Below, piece by piece: positions 17,465 through 29,600 of a stretch of DNA of 64,000 nt (position 1 is its first letter; every line of letters starts with the position of its first letter). The notes under the pieces are model-generated. The model was not told the origin of the DNA and made no database searches. It was given only the letters and a program-made list of their open reading frames with translations. Position numbers and translations under genes: made by a program. The stretch comes from Ricordea florida (Eukaryota; Cnidaria; Anthozoa; Corallimorpharia; Ricordeidae): NCBI GenBank assembly GCA_949710005.1, contig OX453282.1, positions 14,644,509 to 14,708,508 of the forward strand. The letters are read 5' to 3'.

Positions 17465-18499
17465 ATGACGTCTCACTCTCCGAACGTTCTGTCAACTTGT
17501 GAAAAGCAGCTCCTGTCCCCTGCAACCAACGAAAGGCCAGAGGAACCTCAAAAAAAGGCCCCTTCAACCTCTAAGGAGGAAAATAAGGGGGAAACCGGGC
17601 GAAAGGGCTTTGACAAGAAAGAAGGCGCCGCCCCAACGGGCGCCATAAATGGCTGGAAACGCTCCGAGCTTTCGGGCAAGCTACGAGACTAAACGAGAAG
17701 TGTCTTCTAACGTCGGCTTTGACCCGCCAGTTATAACCAAAATCCTAACCGAGACACTTCAAAATTCATTCAGCGGATTACGCTAAGCGATGGAATCGGG
17801 TTTTAATGATCGTGGCAATATGTTAAGTGCAAACTTTCGGGAAGATGACGCGTCGGTGGATGAGGATAATGCGTCGCTCACGACTGAAAGTGATGAAGAA
17901 CCTCCAACTAAAAAGAAAAAGTCTAAGAGAGCCGACGACGAAATTCCTCACAAAGCTGAGGCGAATGCACCGCGGAGTGTAATAATTGACAGGCTGGCCA
18001 AAAATCTCCAGCTCACGGAAAATGCTGGACCAGCAATTAACACACAGCTAACCTAGTTAACAAGCTTATGAGAGACAAACTCAATGAAGAGAAGCTGACT
18101 GAGCTGGAAAAGCTTTATGAAACCCCAGAAAAATGTCCCACCCTTGCTGAGACAAAGGTGAATCAGGGAGTTTGGAATAACTTGGATGAAACAGCCAGAT
18201 CAATGGACCTCAAATTTCAAAAGGTACAAAAGAGCCTTATAAAAGGAATGACAGTGATTATATCTGTTGTGAACAAACTGATACCAGTGTCAGAAGCAGA
18301 TGATACATCTAATGATCAGGAAGAGACCATAAACAAACTGATGGATTGTATCCTCTTGTTTGCTAATGCAAATCAAGAACTAAACTTCTGGAGAAGGGAG
18401 CTCCTTAGGCCACAGCTAAATGCCAATTATAGGTACCTGTGTGTCCCATCCAACCCTGTCACAGCAGAACTGTTTGGAGATGATTTGCTAAGGCTGTAA
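17465..18499 (+). pseudogene. DIRS gag-like ORF, broken
   Basis: The segments at 17465-17692, 17790-18056 and 18068-18499 form the gag-like first ORF, with frame changes and stops between them. The last piece has the DIRS gag signature of a helical region around SMDLKFQKVQKSLIKGM, followed by ANANQELNFWRRELLRPQLN and ending LFGDDLLRL. The second piece contains a lysine-rich nuclear-localisation-like run (PPTKKKKSKR). It is not translatable as one protein. Confidence 0.7.
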
Positions 18500-19131
18500 A
18501 AGACACAAACAGGTTAACATCCAAACCGGACCACAGACAATTACCCCCGACGTTCAGGTTATCGACCAGGGAGACGATACCGGGGTTGCCATGCTTATGG
18601 GAAACGTCCATACCTATCTAATAACTACGCTTCCACCAAGCCAAAAAACTACCAATGCCCCCTTCCACCCAGGAAGTGGGAGGGGAAGAAGACAAAGACA
18701 GACTGAATACATTGCAGGTTAGTTTGCCTGAACATAAATTCGCAGGCAGGATACAATATTTTGTACCAGCGAGGCATAAGATCACAACCGACCCAGGATA
18801 TTGTGCAGCACTGCCACTTGGAAATCAATACAGACCCAGGTCAAACCCGGTTTCGACCTGTAATCAAATTTAATTCAACAGAACAGGCAATTATCACTGC
18901 AGAAATTAGTAGCCTTTTACAGTAACGAGTTGTTGAATGTGCCACTCAATCGCCAGGGGAATTCATCTCAACTATTTTTGTGAGGAAGAAGAAGAGTGGG
19001 AAATATAGAATGATTCTTAATTTAAAAGGCCTTAACAAACACATTGAATACCATCATTTTAAAATGGACACTCTGTGGTCTGCTGTGAGGCTTATGACTC
19101 AAGAATGTTACATGGCTTCTATTGACTTTAA
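18500..19131 (+). pseudogene. DIRS reverse transcriptase, N-terminal part
   Basis: Frame fragments include KKKSGKYRMILNLKGLNKHI and FKMDTLWSAV, the finger region of DIRS reverse transcriptases. They are preceded by a segment with a stop at about 18922. The coding run ends at ATTGACTTTAA (19121-19131), the left target copy of the LINE insertion, and resumes at 32529. Confidence 0.75.
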
Positions 19132-19261
19132 ACTTTAATGAATTTGACACTTCCCTTACGGGGCTTTTCAGTGACAATAAATTACAATGGAAATTACAAT
19201 TTTAAAATTATAAAAATTACAATGATACAAATTTGGATAAAATGAATTACTCCTAATTAAT

Positions 19262-20748
19262 CTATGTTAAAAACTCCTCCATTAATTTTGATTTTAAATG
19301 AAATTTAAAAGATAAAATAGTTTTAAGGGTTTTTAAGTTCGATGTAAGGTTATTCCAAATGTTCACTGTTCTATAATGAAATGTTCTTTGACCAGAGGCA
19401 GATTTAAAAAGGGGAATATTTAAAAGCTGACAGTTCCGGGTCGCACGTTTGGCGATTTTGTTTCGGGTGGTGAACTGATCACTAAAATAACGAGGCGCGC
19501 ATCCAGTCATACATTTAAAGGCTAACACAGCGTCACGAAGGTAAAGGTGTTGTTTAATAGGAAGCCAGCGTAGATCTTTCAATGCTGGCGTGATGTGGTC
19601 GAATTTCCTCGTACCTGTGATGATGCGGACGGCAAAGTTCTGGACCAATTGCAACTTGCAGATGTTTTTTTCCGGAGCTGTTGGACCACACGGATGAGCA
19701 ATAGAATAGTTTACTAAATACTAACGCATTAATTATTGTTATAAGCGTATCACGCTTAAACACATGTTTTACACGACTAATTTGAGCTAAACTAGACATA
19801 CACGATGAGACTGTTTCAAAAATATGGTCGTCAAAAGTAATATTCGGGTCAAGTATAACCCTAAGGTCCTTGGCAGAAGATACAGGGACAAGTTCTTTCC
19901 CCAGTAGAGTTATTCTGAAGTCAGGGAGTTTGGAAGTGAGCTGTCTACTTCCAAAAACCATCAGTTTTGTTTTATCTGGATTTAGAAGAAGAAGGTTATC
20001 GAAACACCAGTTGCGTATCAGTAAAAGGTCATCATTTAAGTCAATGACGGCATTGGGGCAATCCTGAAGTTTAAAAGAGATCTGTAATTTAGTATCATCG
20101 ACGTAACATTCTGTTGTGCATTTTCTTGGGACGGATGGTAAGTCACTAAAAAGGAGCGGCCCCAGTATACTGCCTTGAGGAACACCACTAGTTAGTGGCA
20201 ATGCATTTGACAGAGTTGAATGAACGCGTACCACCTGGTATCTGTGGTCTAGATAGCTTTGGAACCACGCAAGGGACGAATTTGAGATGCCAACATCTTG
20301 TAGTTTTAAGAGAAGGATGTTTGATTTATGCTGTCGAAAGCCTTACTCATATCTAACAGAACCATGGCTGACAATTCCTTTTTATCAATGCTAGTCACGA
20401 TTGCATCGGTAGAGTGGATTAATGCCGTTTCTGTTGAGTGCCATTTTTTGTTTTGTTGAAAGTCGGTCATTTTCTACCAGATATATCATTATCTGATTCA
20501 AGGCTGCTCTTTCACATACTTTTGATAGTATCGGTAACAAAGAAATAGGCCTGTTGTTATTAGCTTGCTCATGATCACCTTCTTTTGGAATGGGTGTCAC
20601 CACGGCTTTTTTCCAGACGCTCGGGAAAGTGCCGTTACCAAGAGAGCTGTGAATGATGTGGGTGATCGATGGTAGAATCGTTGGTAGGCAGTCTTTGATG
20701 ACACGTACAGAGACTTTATCTAATCCTGGTGCTTTGTTTGATGGCATT
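19262..20748 (-). pseudogene. LINE-A ORF2, reverse transcriptase and C-terminal part
   Basis: Three overlapping frame segments carry RT motifs: PSNKAPGLDKV, TPIPKEGD, NNRPISLLP, TSGVPQGSILGPLLF and the catalytic YVDDT. A C-terminal region follows with the usual LINE pattern (LVQNFAVRI and on). Frameshifts at about 20391-20234 and 19654 break the gene. The gypsy element begins at 20754 inside this gene. Confidence 0.78.
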
Positions 20749-20753
20749 GAAGT

Positions 20754-20911
20754 TGTAAAATATTTCTTCAGTTTAATTTCATTAAAAACACAACTTTGGC
20801 TTATCGGCTCTGCCTACAATTCTTTTCCTCAAGATGGCGGCTCCTGAAAAGTGCCTTGAGAACGAGGCTCGCATAATTATCAAGCGCGCCAAATGATAAG
20901 CATACATTACA
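20754..20911 (-). repeat. Gypsy-1 3' LTR
   Basis: 158 bp, TG...CA. It differs from the other LTR at one position (aaaaac versus aagaac). Confidence 0.92.
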
Positions 20912-21046
20912 TCTCCCTCTGTACAAGATGAATAGAATAACAGCTGAACGGTTAATGCTAGCTAGTCCATAAATGTCACGAATTATAAAAGGAACGGAGT
21001 AACAGTTAACGCAAAGTCTGCACTGAAAATATTCATTGCAATCAGT

Positions 21047-24000
21047 TTATAAGTCAAGTCTCACACGTGGCTTCACGACTCGACCGGATCGGGTGGTACA
21101 CAGCTCGTTGCCTATAACCGGTGCTGGTTGGATGGCTGTCGACCTCTGGTTGAGTGCTGGCTCTGATTCTGCCCCATTGTCACATTCACGTCCTTCCGAG
21201 AAGGTTGTTGAGGCCTCCAATTCATCGTCATCTCCGCTGGTTTTCTCCTTTATGTACCGAGGTGTCCTTGATCTCAATAAGTGGCGTCTGTTACGGCGAT
21301 ACTCACTTCCATCTTTGGTACGCACGTTGTAGGACCTTGGGGTGTTGTGTTGACCCAGAACTGTGGCGGGCTTCCAGTTCCCTGACTTTGTTTGGATGTG
21401 AACTTCTTCCCCATTTGTGAGTGGTTTCAGCTCTCTAGCTCCTTGATTATAGTAGTGCATTTGGGTGGATTGTTTTTGCTCCATCCTCTCTCGGGCTAAT
21501 TCTGGATCTACTACATTCGGTTTGAGATGATTACTTGTTGTCGGTAGTATGGAGCGTAGACGTCTGCTCATCAAGAGCTGAGCCGGTGCAGCCAAGTTAT
21601 CCAGTGGGGTGTTTCTGTGTTCTAGAAGGCTGAGGTATGGATCTCGACTATCTGACTTTGATTTCTTAAGGAGTTGCTTTGCAGTGTGAACAGACTTCTC
21701 AACTAAACCATTTGATTGAGGGTAAGTGGGACTGCTCGTGACGTGACTGAAATCCCATTCATTGGCGAAACAAGCAAATTCCTGTGCGGAGAATTGGGGG
21801 CCGTTGTCAGATATTAATTTCTCCGGAATGCCATGTCTAGCAAAAATGGCTTTCAGCTTGTTGATAACGGCTGAGCCAGTTGTAGTAGACATTCTTTCCA
21901 GCTCAAAATATCTACTGTAGTAGTCAACCACAATCAGATACTGTTCGTTGTCAAGCATGAACAAATCGGTCGCAACATTTTGCCATGGACGTTCGGGTAG
22001 CTCATGTGCTATCATTGGCTCCTTGGGGTTAGAGCCCTGGTGTTTTGTGCAGATTGGGCAATTTGAGACAATGTCTTCTATCTGACTGTTCATACTGGGC
22101 CAAAACAAAACCTCTTTTGCTCGATTCTTGCACTTTACCATGCCCATATGTCCTATGTGGACTCGCTTTAACATGTCCTTCCTAAGTGCCACAGGAATGA
22201 CAATTCTTTCTCCTTTGAACACTAAACCTTCCATCACGGAGAGTTCATCCCTGTAGTTCCAGAAGGGCCTTACAGATGGTGGACAACTGGTTCGGTGATC
22301 TGGCCACCCCTCTTTGATGACTGTGATGAGCTGCTGCATGTCAGGGTCCGAAGCAGTGTTTGCTCGTAGGTCCGACATTTTTTGGTCAGAGACGGGCAAA
22401 TTCGCCATGACCAAGTGAACTTGGGCATCAAAAGCCTCATGTGTGTCATCAACTTCATTGAGATGCAGGCGCGACAACGTGTCTGCTACTGGAATTTTCT
22501 TTCCGGGCTGGTAGTGAACAGTTAGGTCATATTTCTGAAGGCGTAACATCATTCTTTGCGGTCGGGCTGGGGCTGCAGATAGAGGTTTGCTTAGAATTGT
22601 CTCAAGAGGCTTATGATCTGTAGTGACTGCAACGGTTTTGCCGTAAATGTATTGATGGAAGCGCTCTGTGCCGAATACTATTGCATACATCTCCTTCTCA
22701 ATCTGGGCATAGTCTTGTTCTGTGGGACTCAAAGATTTTGACGCATAGGCAACAGGCTTTCCTTCCTGCAAAAGCACAGCACCTAGACCATGTTTAGATG
22801 CATCAACTTCTAGTGTCACTTCCTTCTTTACATCGTAGTACGCTAGGGTTCCCGCAGAGGTAATCAACGGCTTCATTTTGTCAAAAGCAGTTTGCTGTGC
22901 ACAATCCCATACAAACTCTGAATCTTTCTTCAGTAGGCTTCTCATAGGTGCAGTGGTCTCTGCTAGGTTTGGAGTGAATTTAGCCAAATAATTGACCATT
23001 CCGAGTAGGGTCTCGAGTTCTTTTTTGTTTCTTGGTGGCTCCATCTCTTGGATGGCAGCAATCTTCTTGGGGTCTGGTCGCACTCCTTTGTCAGATAGCA
23101 CATGACCAAAATAACTCACTTCTGTTGCTCCGAATACGCATTTTTCGGCATTCCACTTGATCCCAACCTCTCTTGTGCGATCTAGGACTTTTCTCAGATT
23201 CTGGTCATGTTCTTCCTTGGACGATCCCCAGACAAGCATATCATCAATGATGGATTTGCACCCGTTAATGCCTTCAAATGCCATGTCAATGGTCTTCTGG
23301 AACACCTCTTGTGCTGAGTGTATGCCGAATGGCATCCTGGTAAAACGGTACCGACCAAACGGTGTGTTGAAAGTGGTTAATAAGGAGCTTTCCTCGTCAA
23401 GCTTTATTTGCCAATAACCTGAAGTGGCATCAAGGACACTAAAATACTTAGCATCTGACAACATAAGTGTCAGCTCTTCCAGGGTTGGCAGAGGATAATG
23501 CTCACGCTTTACAGCCTGGTTCAGATCTCTTGGATCTAAGCACACTCGCAAAGCACCTGTGCGTTGCTTTTCAGGAGTTGCGATTGAGTTAACCCAGTCT
23601 GTTGGTTCCGTGACTTTTGCAATAACTTCCAAACTCTCCATTCTCTCCAACTCCTTTTCGAGCTTGTCCCGGAGAGCTACTGGGACTTTTCGCGGCGGAT
23701 GAATTACAGGGTTGACTTCAGGTTTGAGTTGGATTTTGTGTAATCCAGGAAATGATCCCAACCCTTCAAACACATCCTTGTACTCAGTTAATATGTCTCC
23801 TGGGTTCTGGGAGACAGGGTCACCGCCTTGTCTTTCTTCTATAGAGAGTATTAGCTTGATCAAATTCAGTGATAAACACGATGATAATCCCAGTATTGGA
23901 GGTGCTTGCGTAGACACTACATAGAAATGATGCTGCCCCTTTGTTCCTTTGTATGAGCAAGCTAAAGTGCACTTCCCTTCTACCTTGAGGGGTTTGCCAC

Positions 24001-24346
24001 CATAGCCAAACAGCCTCTGTGTCGTGCTCTCTAGATTATTATGCTCAAGTTGGTCGAACACATGTAAAGGAATAACATTCACTTGGGCCCCAGTATCAAT
24101 CTTGAAACTCACTGGTATCTTCTTGTTTCCAATCTCAATGTCTACAAACACTTGATTTATTTGGTTGACATCTTCTGAGATAGTTTCTACAAACAAGCAG
24201 TCACTTACTTGATAAGGGTTATCACTGACCTCGTGTACTTTCTGGTCTCGTGTTTTGCACATGTAGGCGAAGTGGTTTGCTTTTTTGCACTTTAGGCACG
24301 TTTTCCCCATGGCTGGACATGAGTATTTGAGTGGGCCTTTCCGCAT
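21047..24346 (-). CDS. pol: Gypsy-1 pol polyprotein
   Basis: A 1099-residue open frame. At the N-terminus is a CCHC-like knuckle (CLKCKKANHFAYMC). The aspartic protease is next, with DTGA at about residue 79. The reverse transcriptase has LDATSGYWQ, FGRYRF and IDDMLVWG, and RNase H has EVDASKHGLGAVL and TTDHKPLE. The integrase has an HHCC finger (HIGHMG then CPIC) and the D, D, E residues in ATDLF, SDNGPQF and SNGLVEKSVH. No stop or frameshift interrupts it. Gag is in another frame, so expression needs a frame change or one small mutation separates them. Confidence 0.92.
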   Translation of the reverse strand: MRKGPLKYSCPAMGKTCLKCKKANHFAYMCKTRDQKVHEVSDNPYQVSDCLFVETISEDVNQINQVFVDIEIGNKKIPVSFKIDTGAQVNVIPLHVFDQLEHNNLESTTQRLFGYGGKPLKVEGKCTLACSYKGTKGQHHFYVVSTQAPPILGLSSCLSLNLIKLILSIEERQGGDPVSQNPGDILTEYKDVFEGLGSFPGLHKIQLKPEVNPVIHPPRKVPVALRDKLEKELERMESLEVIAKVTEPTDWVNSIATPEKQRTGALRVCLDPRDLNQAVKREHYPLPTLEELTLMLSDAKYFSVLDATSGYWQIKLDEESSLLTTFNTPFGRYRFTRMPFGIHSAQEVFQKTIDMAFEGINGCKSIIDDMLVWGSSKEEHDQNLRKVLDRTREVGIKWNAEKCVFGATEVSYFGHVLSDKGVRPDPKKIAAIQEMEPPRNKKELETLLGMVNYLAKFTPNLAETTAPMRSLLKKDSEFVWDCAQQTAFDKMKPLITSAGTLAYYDVKKEVTLEVDASKHGLGAVLLQEGKPVAYASKSLSPTEQDYAQIEKEMYAIVFGTERFHQYIYGKTVAVTTDHKPLETILSKPLSAAPARPQRMMLRLQKYDLTVHYQPGKKIPVADTLSRLHLNEVDDTHEAFDAQVHLVMANLPVSDQKMSDLRANTASDPDMQQLITVIKEGWPDHRTSCPPSVRPFWNYRDELSVMEGLVFKGERIVIPVALRKDMLKRVHIGHMGMVKCKNRAKEVLFWPSMNSQIEDIVSNCPICTKHQGSNPKEPMIAHELPERPWQNVATDLFMLDNEQYLIVVDYYSRYFELERMSTTTGSAVINKLKAIFARHGIPEKLISDNGPQFSAQEFACFANEWDFSHVTSSPTYPQSNGLVEKSVHTAKQLLKKSKSDSRDPYLSLLEHRNTPLDNLAAPAQLLMSRRLRSILPTTSNHLKPNVVDPELARERMEQKQSTQMHYYNQGARELKPLTNGEEVHIQTKSGNWKPATVLGQHNTPRSYNVRTKDGSEYRRNRRHLLRSRTPRYIKEKTSGDDDELEASTTFSEGRECDNGAESEPALNQRSTAIQPAPVIGNELCTTRSGRVVKPRVRLDL

Positions 24347-24987
24347 CTACCACATGTACTTCCCTGTCGCGACTCCGTTGGTGGCCTTGGAGGATCCTTT
24401 CTGGATCGCTGATCTCTGTTGATACTGTGTACGGCTTCGTCGCCTACCTCCGTTGACTTCATTTGTGATTGTGACATTTCACATGTTCGGGCAATGTCTA
24501 CGGCCTTGTCAAGGGTCAGTTCCTTTCCTTCGTTAATTAACTTTTCTCGGATCTTGCGGGAGTTTGTTCCGAAAACAATTCTGTCACGGATCATTTCGTC
24601 GGGTTCCGTGAAGGAACAGTCTCTCGCCAGAAGCTTCAGGTCCGTTACGAACTGTTCTACAGTTTCTGACTCCGCTTGTATTCTTTTGTGAAACTTGTAG
24701 CGGGAAAATACTGGATTGCATTTCGGCTCCACATGATTCGTAAATCTCTCAAAATACGTCTTGAGCTTCTTTTTGTCTTCCTCAGTGACATCGCTCCACG
24801 TGTTGGCAATGTCTCGTCCCTTCTCGCCACACCGTATCAGCAAATAACTACACTTTTCTTCCTCCTTCTTGGCAGCGAGCGGACCACTGAACATAAGTTC
24901 CACGTGTTGTCGGAAGCGTTTCCAGCGTTCTGGTAAATTTTCGGCTTCCCAGTCCATTTGAGGACTCTGTACTCCGGTTAAATCCAT
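24292..24987 (-). CDS. gag: Gypsy-1 gag
   Basis: A 231-residue frame starting 31 bp inside the 5' LTR. It has the retrotransposon gag core (FRQHVELMF and on, FHKRIQAESETVEQFV, DRIVFG). It ends at the first half of a zinc knuckle (CGRCGKAH), and the second knuckle lies in the overlapping pol frame. The join may be a programmed frameshift or a mutation. Confidence 0.85.
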   Translation of the reverse strand: MDLTGVQSPQMDWEAENLPERWKRFRQHVELMFSGPLAAKKEEEKCSYLLIRCGEKGRDIANTWSDVTEEDKKKLKTYFERFTNHVEPKCNPVFSRYKFHKRIQAESETVEQFVTDLKLLARDCSFTEPDEMIRDRIVFGTNSRKIREKLINEGKELTLDKAVDIARTCEMSQSQMKSTEVGDEAVHSINRDQRSRKDPPRPPTESRQGSTCGRCGKAHSNTHVQPWGKRA

Positions 24988-24999
24988 TCTTGATGGTTT

Positions 25000-25017
25000 A
25001 TCCCACTCCTGACACCA
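25000..25017 (-). promoter_or_regulatory. Gypsy-1 primer binding site
   Basis: TGGTGTCAGGAGTGGGAT lies directly next to the 5' LTR and is complementary to the 3' end of a leucine-type tRNA with CCA. Confidence 0.8.
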
Positions 25018-25175
25018 TGTAAAATATTTCTTCAGTTTAATTTCATTAAGAACACAACTTTGGCTTATCGGCTCTGCCTACAATTCTTTTCCTCAAGATG
25101 GCGGCTCCTGAAAAGTGCCTTGAGAACGAGGCTCGCATAATTATCAAGCGCGCCAAATGATAAGCATACATTACA
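25018..25175 (-). repeat. Gypsy-1 5' LTR
   Basis: The 158-bp partner of 20754-20911, on the promoter side of the element. Confidence 0.92.
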
Positions 25176-25264
25176 GAAGTAACAATCTGTTCTACCTGCT
25201 TACATTCCACAGGGTGAAAGGAAAATTGTTCAGACAATGGATAGTGATGTTTACATAGTATATC

Positions 25265-25690
25265 GTGCTCCTATATGCCTATTTAGAGGAGCACTATATA
25301 CTATGTAAACATCAGTCGGGTTTTCGTGCGATTCACTCAACTGTTACAGCTTTGCTTGAGGCAACTGACTCCTGGGCATATAATATAGATATTGGGAAAA
25401 TCAACGCGGTTATTTTCCTAGATCTAAAGAAAGCTTTCGATACCGTTGACCACGAGATTCTTTTGTCTAAGCTTGATTCTTGATTCGTGTATCTTGGAAT
25501 TCATTGAAATGGTTTCAGTCGTATTTGGAGAATCGTATGCAACAATGCTCAGTTGGTGGGTCCTTATCTGACAGCCGTTTATTGACGTGCGGTGTCCCTC
25601 AGGGGACCATCCTCGGTCCACTCTTATTCTTATTATATATAAATGACCTTCCAAATTGTTTGTCACATTGTGAACCGAGAGCGTGGTAGT
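25265..25690 (+). pseudogene. LINE-B RT fragment, upstream part
   Basis: Two frames joined by a frameshift near 25480 contain HQSGFRAIHST, FLDLKKAFDTVDHEILL, then LTCGVPQGTILGPLLFLLYI. These are RT motifs of CR1/Jockey-type LINEs. The catalytic YADDT follows only after the LINE-C insertion, at 30137. Confidence 0.75.
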
Positions 25691-25740
25691 GAGCTTCGAG
25701 CGAGTTGCGAGCGGTAACTCTCTCTAATATTTCTAATATC

Positions 25741-26550
25741 ATGACAAATAGTGAACAAAAGTTGAGAAAAGAAAACAAAGAACTCAAGGACGAAGTAGCG
25801 GAGCTTAAAATGAAGCTAGAAAAGGTTTTGAGAGAATTAAGTGAACGAACTGAAGCATTCAAACTAAATGTCGGTAATGGCGGCGAAGTGTTATCACCAG
25901 ACAAAACCAAATCAGTGGAGTTTGTTTCGGACCAGTACGATGATTAAATTGCTTTCACAGTAAGTGCCAGTAAAGAGCTTGAAGAAATTAGGACAAGACT
26001 CAATAAGATATCTGAGACCTGCGACCGCCTCCAGAAATCGCTAGATGCTTTTGAAATGTACAGCTACCAATTCAACATCAAGATAGTCGGAATGCCGTTG
26101 GTTGCTGCACGTGAATACCCTGAGCAAACTACAAATCTATGCCTACAGTTATTTTTAGCCTTGGGAGTACAGGGAGTGTCGATCCAGGATATTGATACGG
26201 CCCACCGAGTTCCATCTATGAAGCCGTCAAATCGACCAAATGCAATCGTTTGTAAGTTTGTACGAAGGCTAGCTAAAGACCAAGTAATGGCGGCCAGGAA
26301 GAAAGTTGGTGGCCTCAGGGCCGAAGACCTTGGATTTACAGCTGATATCAATGTCAAGTATCTTAATATCTATGATCACTTAACGCCACGGTTACAAGCC
26401 TTATATCATGAAGCAAAGAAAAAAAATGGCCTTGTGTATCTTCGCAAATCTGAAGAATCCACAATTTACAAATTCGCCGACCTTTCTGAGCTTAACAAGA
26501 AATTTAGCACGGCCTCAGAAGCTGGAGTGAACGATCACCTACAGAGCTAA
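25741..26550 (+). pseudogene. LINE-C ORF1 (RNA-binding, coiled coil), one stop
   Basis: The first 60 residues form a coiled coil. A TAA at 25945-25947 interrupts the frame, which then continues unchanged to 26550. The downstream half resembles the RNA-binding domain of L1-type ORF1 proteins (FNIKIVGMP, DIDTAHRVP, IVCKFVRRLAKDQVM). It would coat the LINE RNA. The single stop makes this copy defective. Confidence 0.72.
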
Positions 26551-26603
26551 GTATTTATAGTACCTTTTATATTTTATATTCTATCATTACGAAATAATCA
26601 AGT

Positions 26604-29600
26604 TTGACTATTGAAATGCCTACAAAGACCAGTGCTAAGCAACAACAGAAGTTAAATAAATCTCTGTTGAAAGATTTACCGTATTATAGTTTCAGAGGTA
26701 ACTTAGTCCTTGTCCATGGCCAATTTAATAATTCACTCAACTGTGAGCTCCCGACTAAACGAGATCCAGATAAACTCCATAGCTTATATGATCTGGATTT
26801 GTTTAATTTGAATATGGCCTTTGATACCAACCAAACTGATATTGATGCTTTAATGAGCCAATGTATTAGAAGCCGATATTTTTCTCCACACAGTTTTAAG
26901 CAGTTTACTAATAATCTTACGCAGGATCAAATTGAATCTAATCTTTCAATTTTTCACAATAATATTAGAAGCCTTAATCGTAACCTCGAAAATCTAGTGA
27001 CTCATTATTTACAAGAATTAGGTATTCACTTCAATATAATAGGTGTCACGGAAACTAAAATCACCAATTCTAATGAGAATACAGGCCTTTCAAACATACC
27101 CGGTTACATTTTTGAACACGTTCCAACACCTCTGGCATGTGGTGGTGTAGGCCTCTTTGTTGATGAAACACTTAGTTATTCAGTTTTAGAGAAAACTTCC
27201 ACCGAATCTTTCCAGGCATTGTGGATAGAAATTTCTTTTGTTAAGAAGAAAAACGTAATCTGTGGAGTCTTATACCGTCAACATAATTCTCCAGAGAGCT
27301 TTCTTAAATACTTGGATGAGACTATTGATAAATTTACTTCGGCAGGAAAGAACTTATGTCTCTTAGGTGATTTTAATTTATGTCTACACAAAATCGAAAC
27401 CTGTAATTACAGTCGCGACTTCTTACTGGCTCTTCAAAGTTGCTATCTCCTTCCAACTATTGACAAACCAACACGTGTTCACAAAAATTCTGCAAGCTTA
27501 ATCGATAACATTTTTGTGAACAATCCTGAGCAGGTGCTAATCAGCGGTAATCTCATTACTGATGTCAGCGACCATTTTTCGCAGTTTTGTATTTTGACAT
27601 CAACAAGAGATAAAATTAAACGGAAGCAAATTAAAAAACGCGATCTTTCGCATTTCAATCCCGATAGTCTTAACAGCGACCTTGCTACGATCGACTGGAG
27701 TTGCATTATTAAAACGCACGCAAATAATGTAGACCAGCTATTTTCAACTTTCTATAGAAATTTTAATAAAATTATGAATAGACATGCACCGATTAAAACC
27801 CTTTCTCTACGTAAGATTAAACAATTTTCTAAGCCTTGGATTACAAAAGGTATACGAACGTCAATCAAAGAAAAAAACAGACTGTACCAAATTGGCGACC
27901 AGGAAAAGTATAAATATTACCGAAATAAAATTTGCAGTCTTATACGTTTGAGTAAGAAACACTATTACTGTGCCTTTTTTAATAAAAATTTAAGTAATAT
28001 GAAAAAAACATGGCAAGGCATAAATGAATTATTAAATCGCTGCAAAAGAAAGTGTAAATCTGTTAGTAAATTAAAAGACCTAGATAACAACAATAACCTA
28101 ACTAATGATTCCTCGCGTATACCTAATATCTTTAATAAACATTTCTCAAATGTTGGGAACATTTTAGCAAGCAAATTACCACCGGCAGAACATCCCTTTA
28201 CAAAGTACCTACGAAACTCCACATCGCCAGAACATTCGTTTTTCTTCAGACCTGTAACTCCATCCGAAATTCAATTTCAAATTTTATCTATACCAAATAA
28301 CAAATCGCATGGCTTATACTCCTGTCCTACTCAACTTCTTAAATACTCAAGCGAAGTCATATCTCCAATTCTTTCAGATATTCTCAATATTTCTGTCTCT
28401 CTCGGGGCTTACCCCCAAAAACTTAAAACATCAAAAATCATACCTATTTTCAAAGCTGATGACGAGACCGACACTTCTAATTATAGGCCAATTTCATTAT
28501 TATCAAATTTCAATAGAATCTTCGAAAAAATTATGTACGACAGAATGAGAGACTTTATTGAAAAGCACAGCCTATTATATTCGTCTCAATATGGTTTTCG
28601 TCAAGCTCACTCAACCCAACATGCTATTCTTGATATGGTAGAAACTATACAAACCAATATGGACAAAAAACTCTTTTCGTGTGGTGTTTTTATTGACTTA
28701 AAAAAAGCCTTTGACACTGTGAATTATACTATTTTACTTGATAAACTAAATTATTATGGCTTCCGTGGAATTGTCAATCAATGGTTTTCCTCTTATTTAT
28801 CAAATCGTACACAAAGCACTGAAATCGGCTCTCATATATCTAGTAAACTAAATATCAGTTGCGGCGTACCCGAAGGTTCTGTCCTAGGTCCACTTCTCTT
28901 CTTGCTTTATATAAATGATATCCAATATTGTTCCAGCAAACTCCAGTTTTTCCTTTTTGCTGATGACACTAATGCTCTTCATGCTCATAAAGATTTAAAG
29001 ACACTGGAACTAACAGTAAATACAGAATTACATAACTTGTATAACTGGCTGACTTCAAACAAACTTTCTCTGAATATTAAATAGTCAAACTATGTAATTT
29101 TTCGTCCGTACCAAAAAAAACTCAACTACGATCCCCAGGTTAATATTTTTGACAATGAAAGCAATAAAAACGTTACCCTTGAACGTAAAAACTTTATTAA
29201 ATATCTTGGACTGTTAATCGATGAAAATCTATCTTGGAAGACCCATATTTACTCTGTTGCAAACAAAATAAGTAAAACAATTGGGCTAATTGCGAGATTA
29301 AGACATATTGTTCCCACTTGCACCCTCCTAAATATTTATCAGTCACTAATTACACCTTATCTAAGTTATGGTCTTATCTCTTGGGGCAACGCGTGTAAAA
29401 CTTTCCTTGACCAAATTCTTGTCCTTCAAAAACTTGCACTGCGTTTAATATATTTTGCTGAAACAAACGACCATGCAATACCTTATTTTGTAAATGCAAA
29501 AATTCTACCTTTACAGTCTCTATATTATGAATCCGTTTGTAGTCTTATGTATGATATAAATAAAAACACTGCTCCGGATAATATTTTGAAACTCTTTTCT

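Larger units (their letters stand above)
20754..25175 (-). mobile_element. Gypsy-1: near-intact LTR retrotransposon
   Basis: LTRs of 158 bp at 20754-20911 and 25018-25175 begin TGTAAAATATTTC and end CATACATTACA, and differ at one base by my reading. The flanks carry the 5-bp duplication GAAGT (20749-20753 and 25176-25180). Next to the 5' LTR is a primer binding site TGGTGTCAGGAGTGGGAT, which fits a leucine tRNA. A purine tract sits next to the 3' LTR. Order gag, protease, RT, RNase H, integrase makes it Ty3/gypsy. Near-identical LTRs and an open 1099-codon pol point to recent insertion. Confidence 0.93.
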
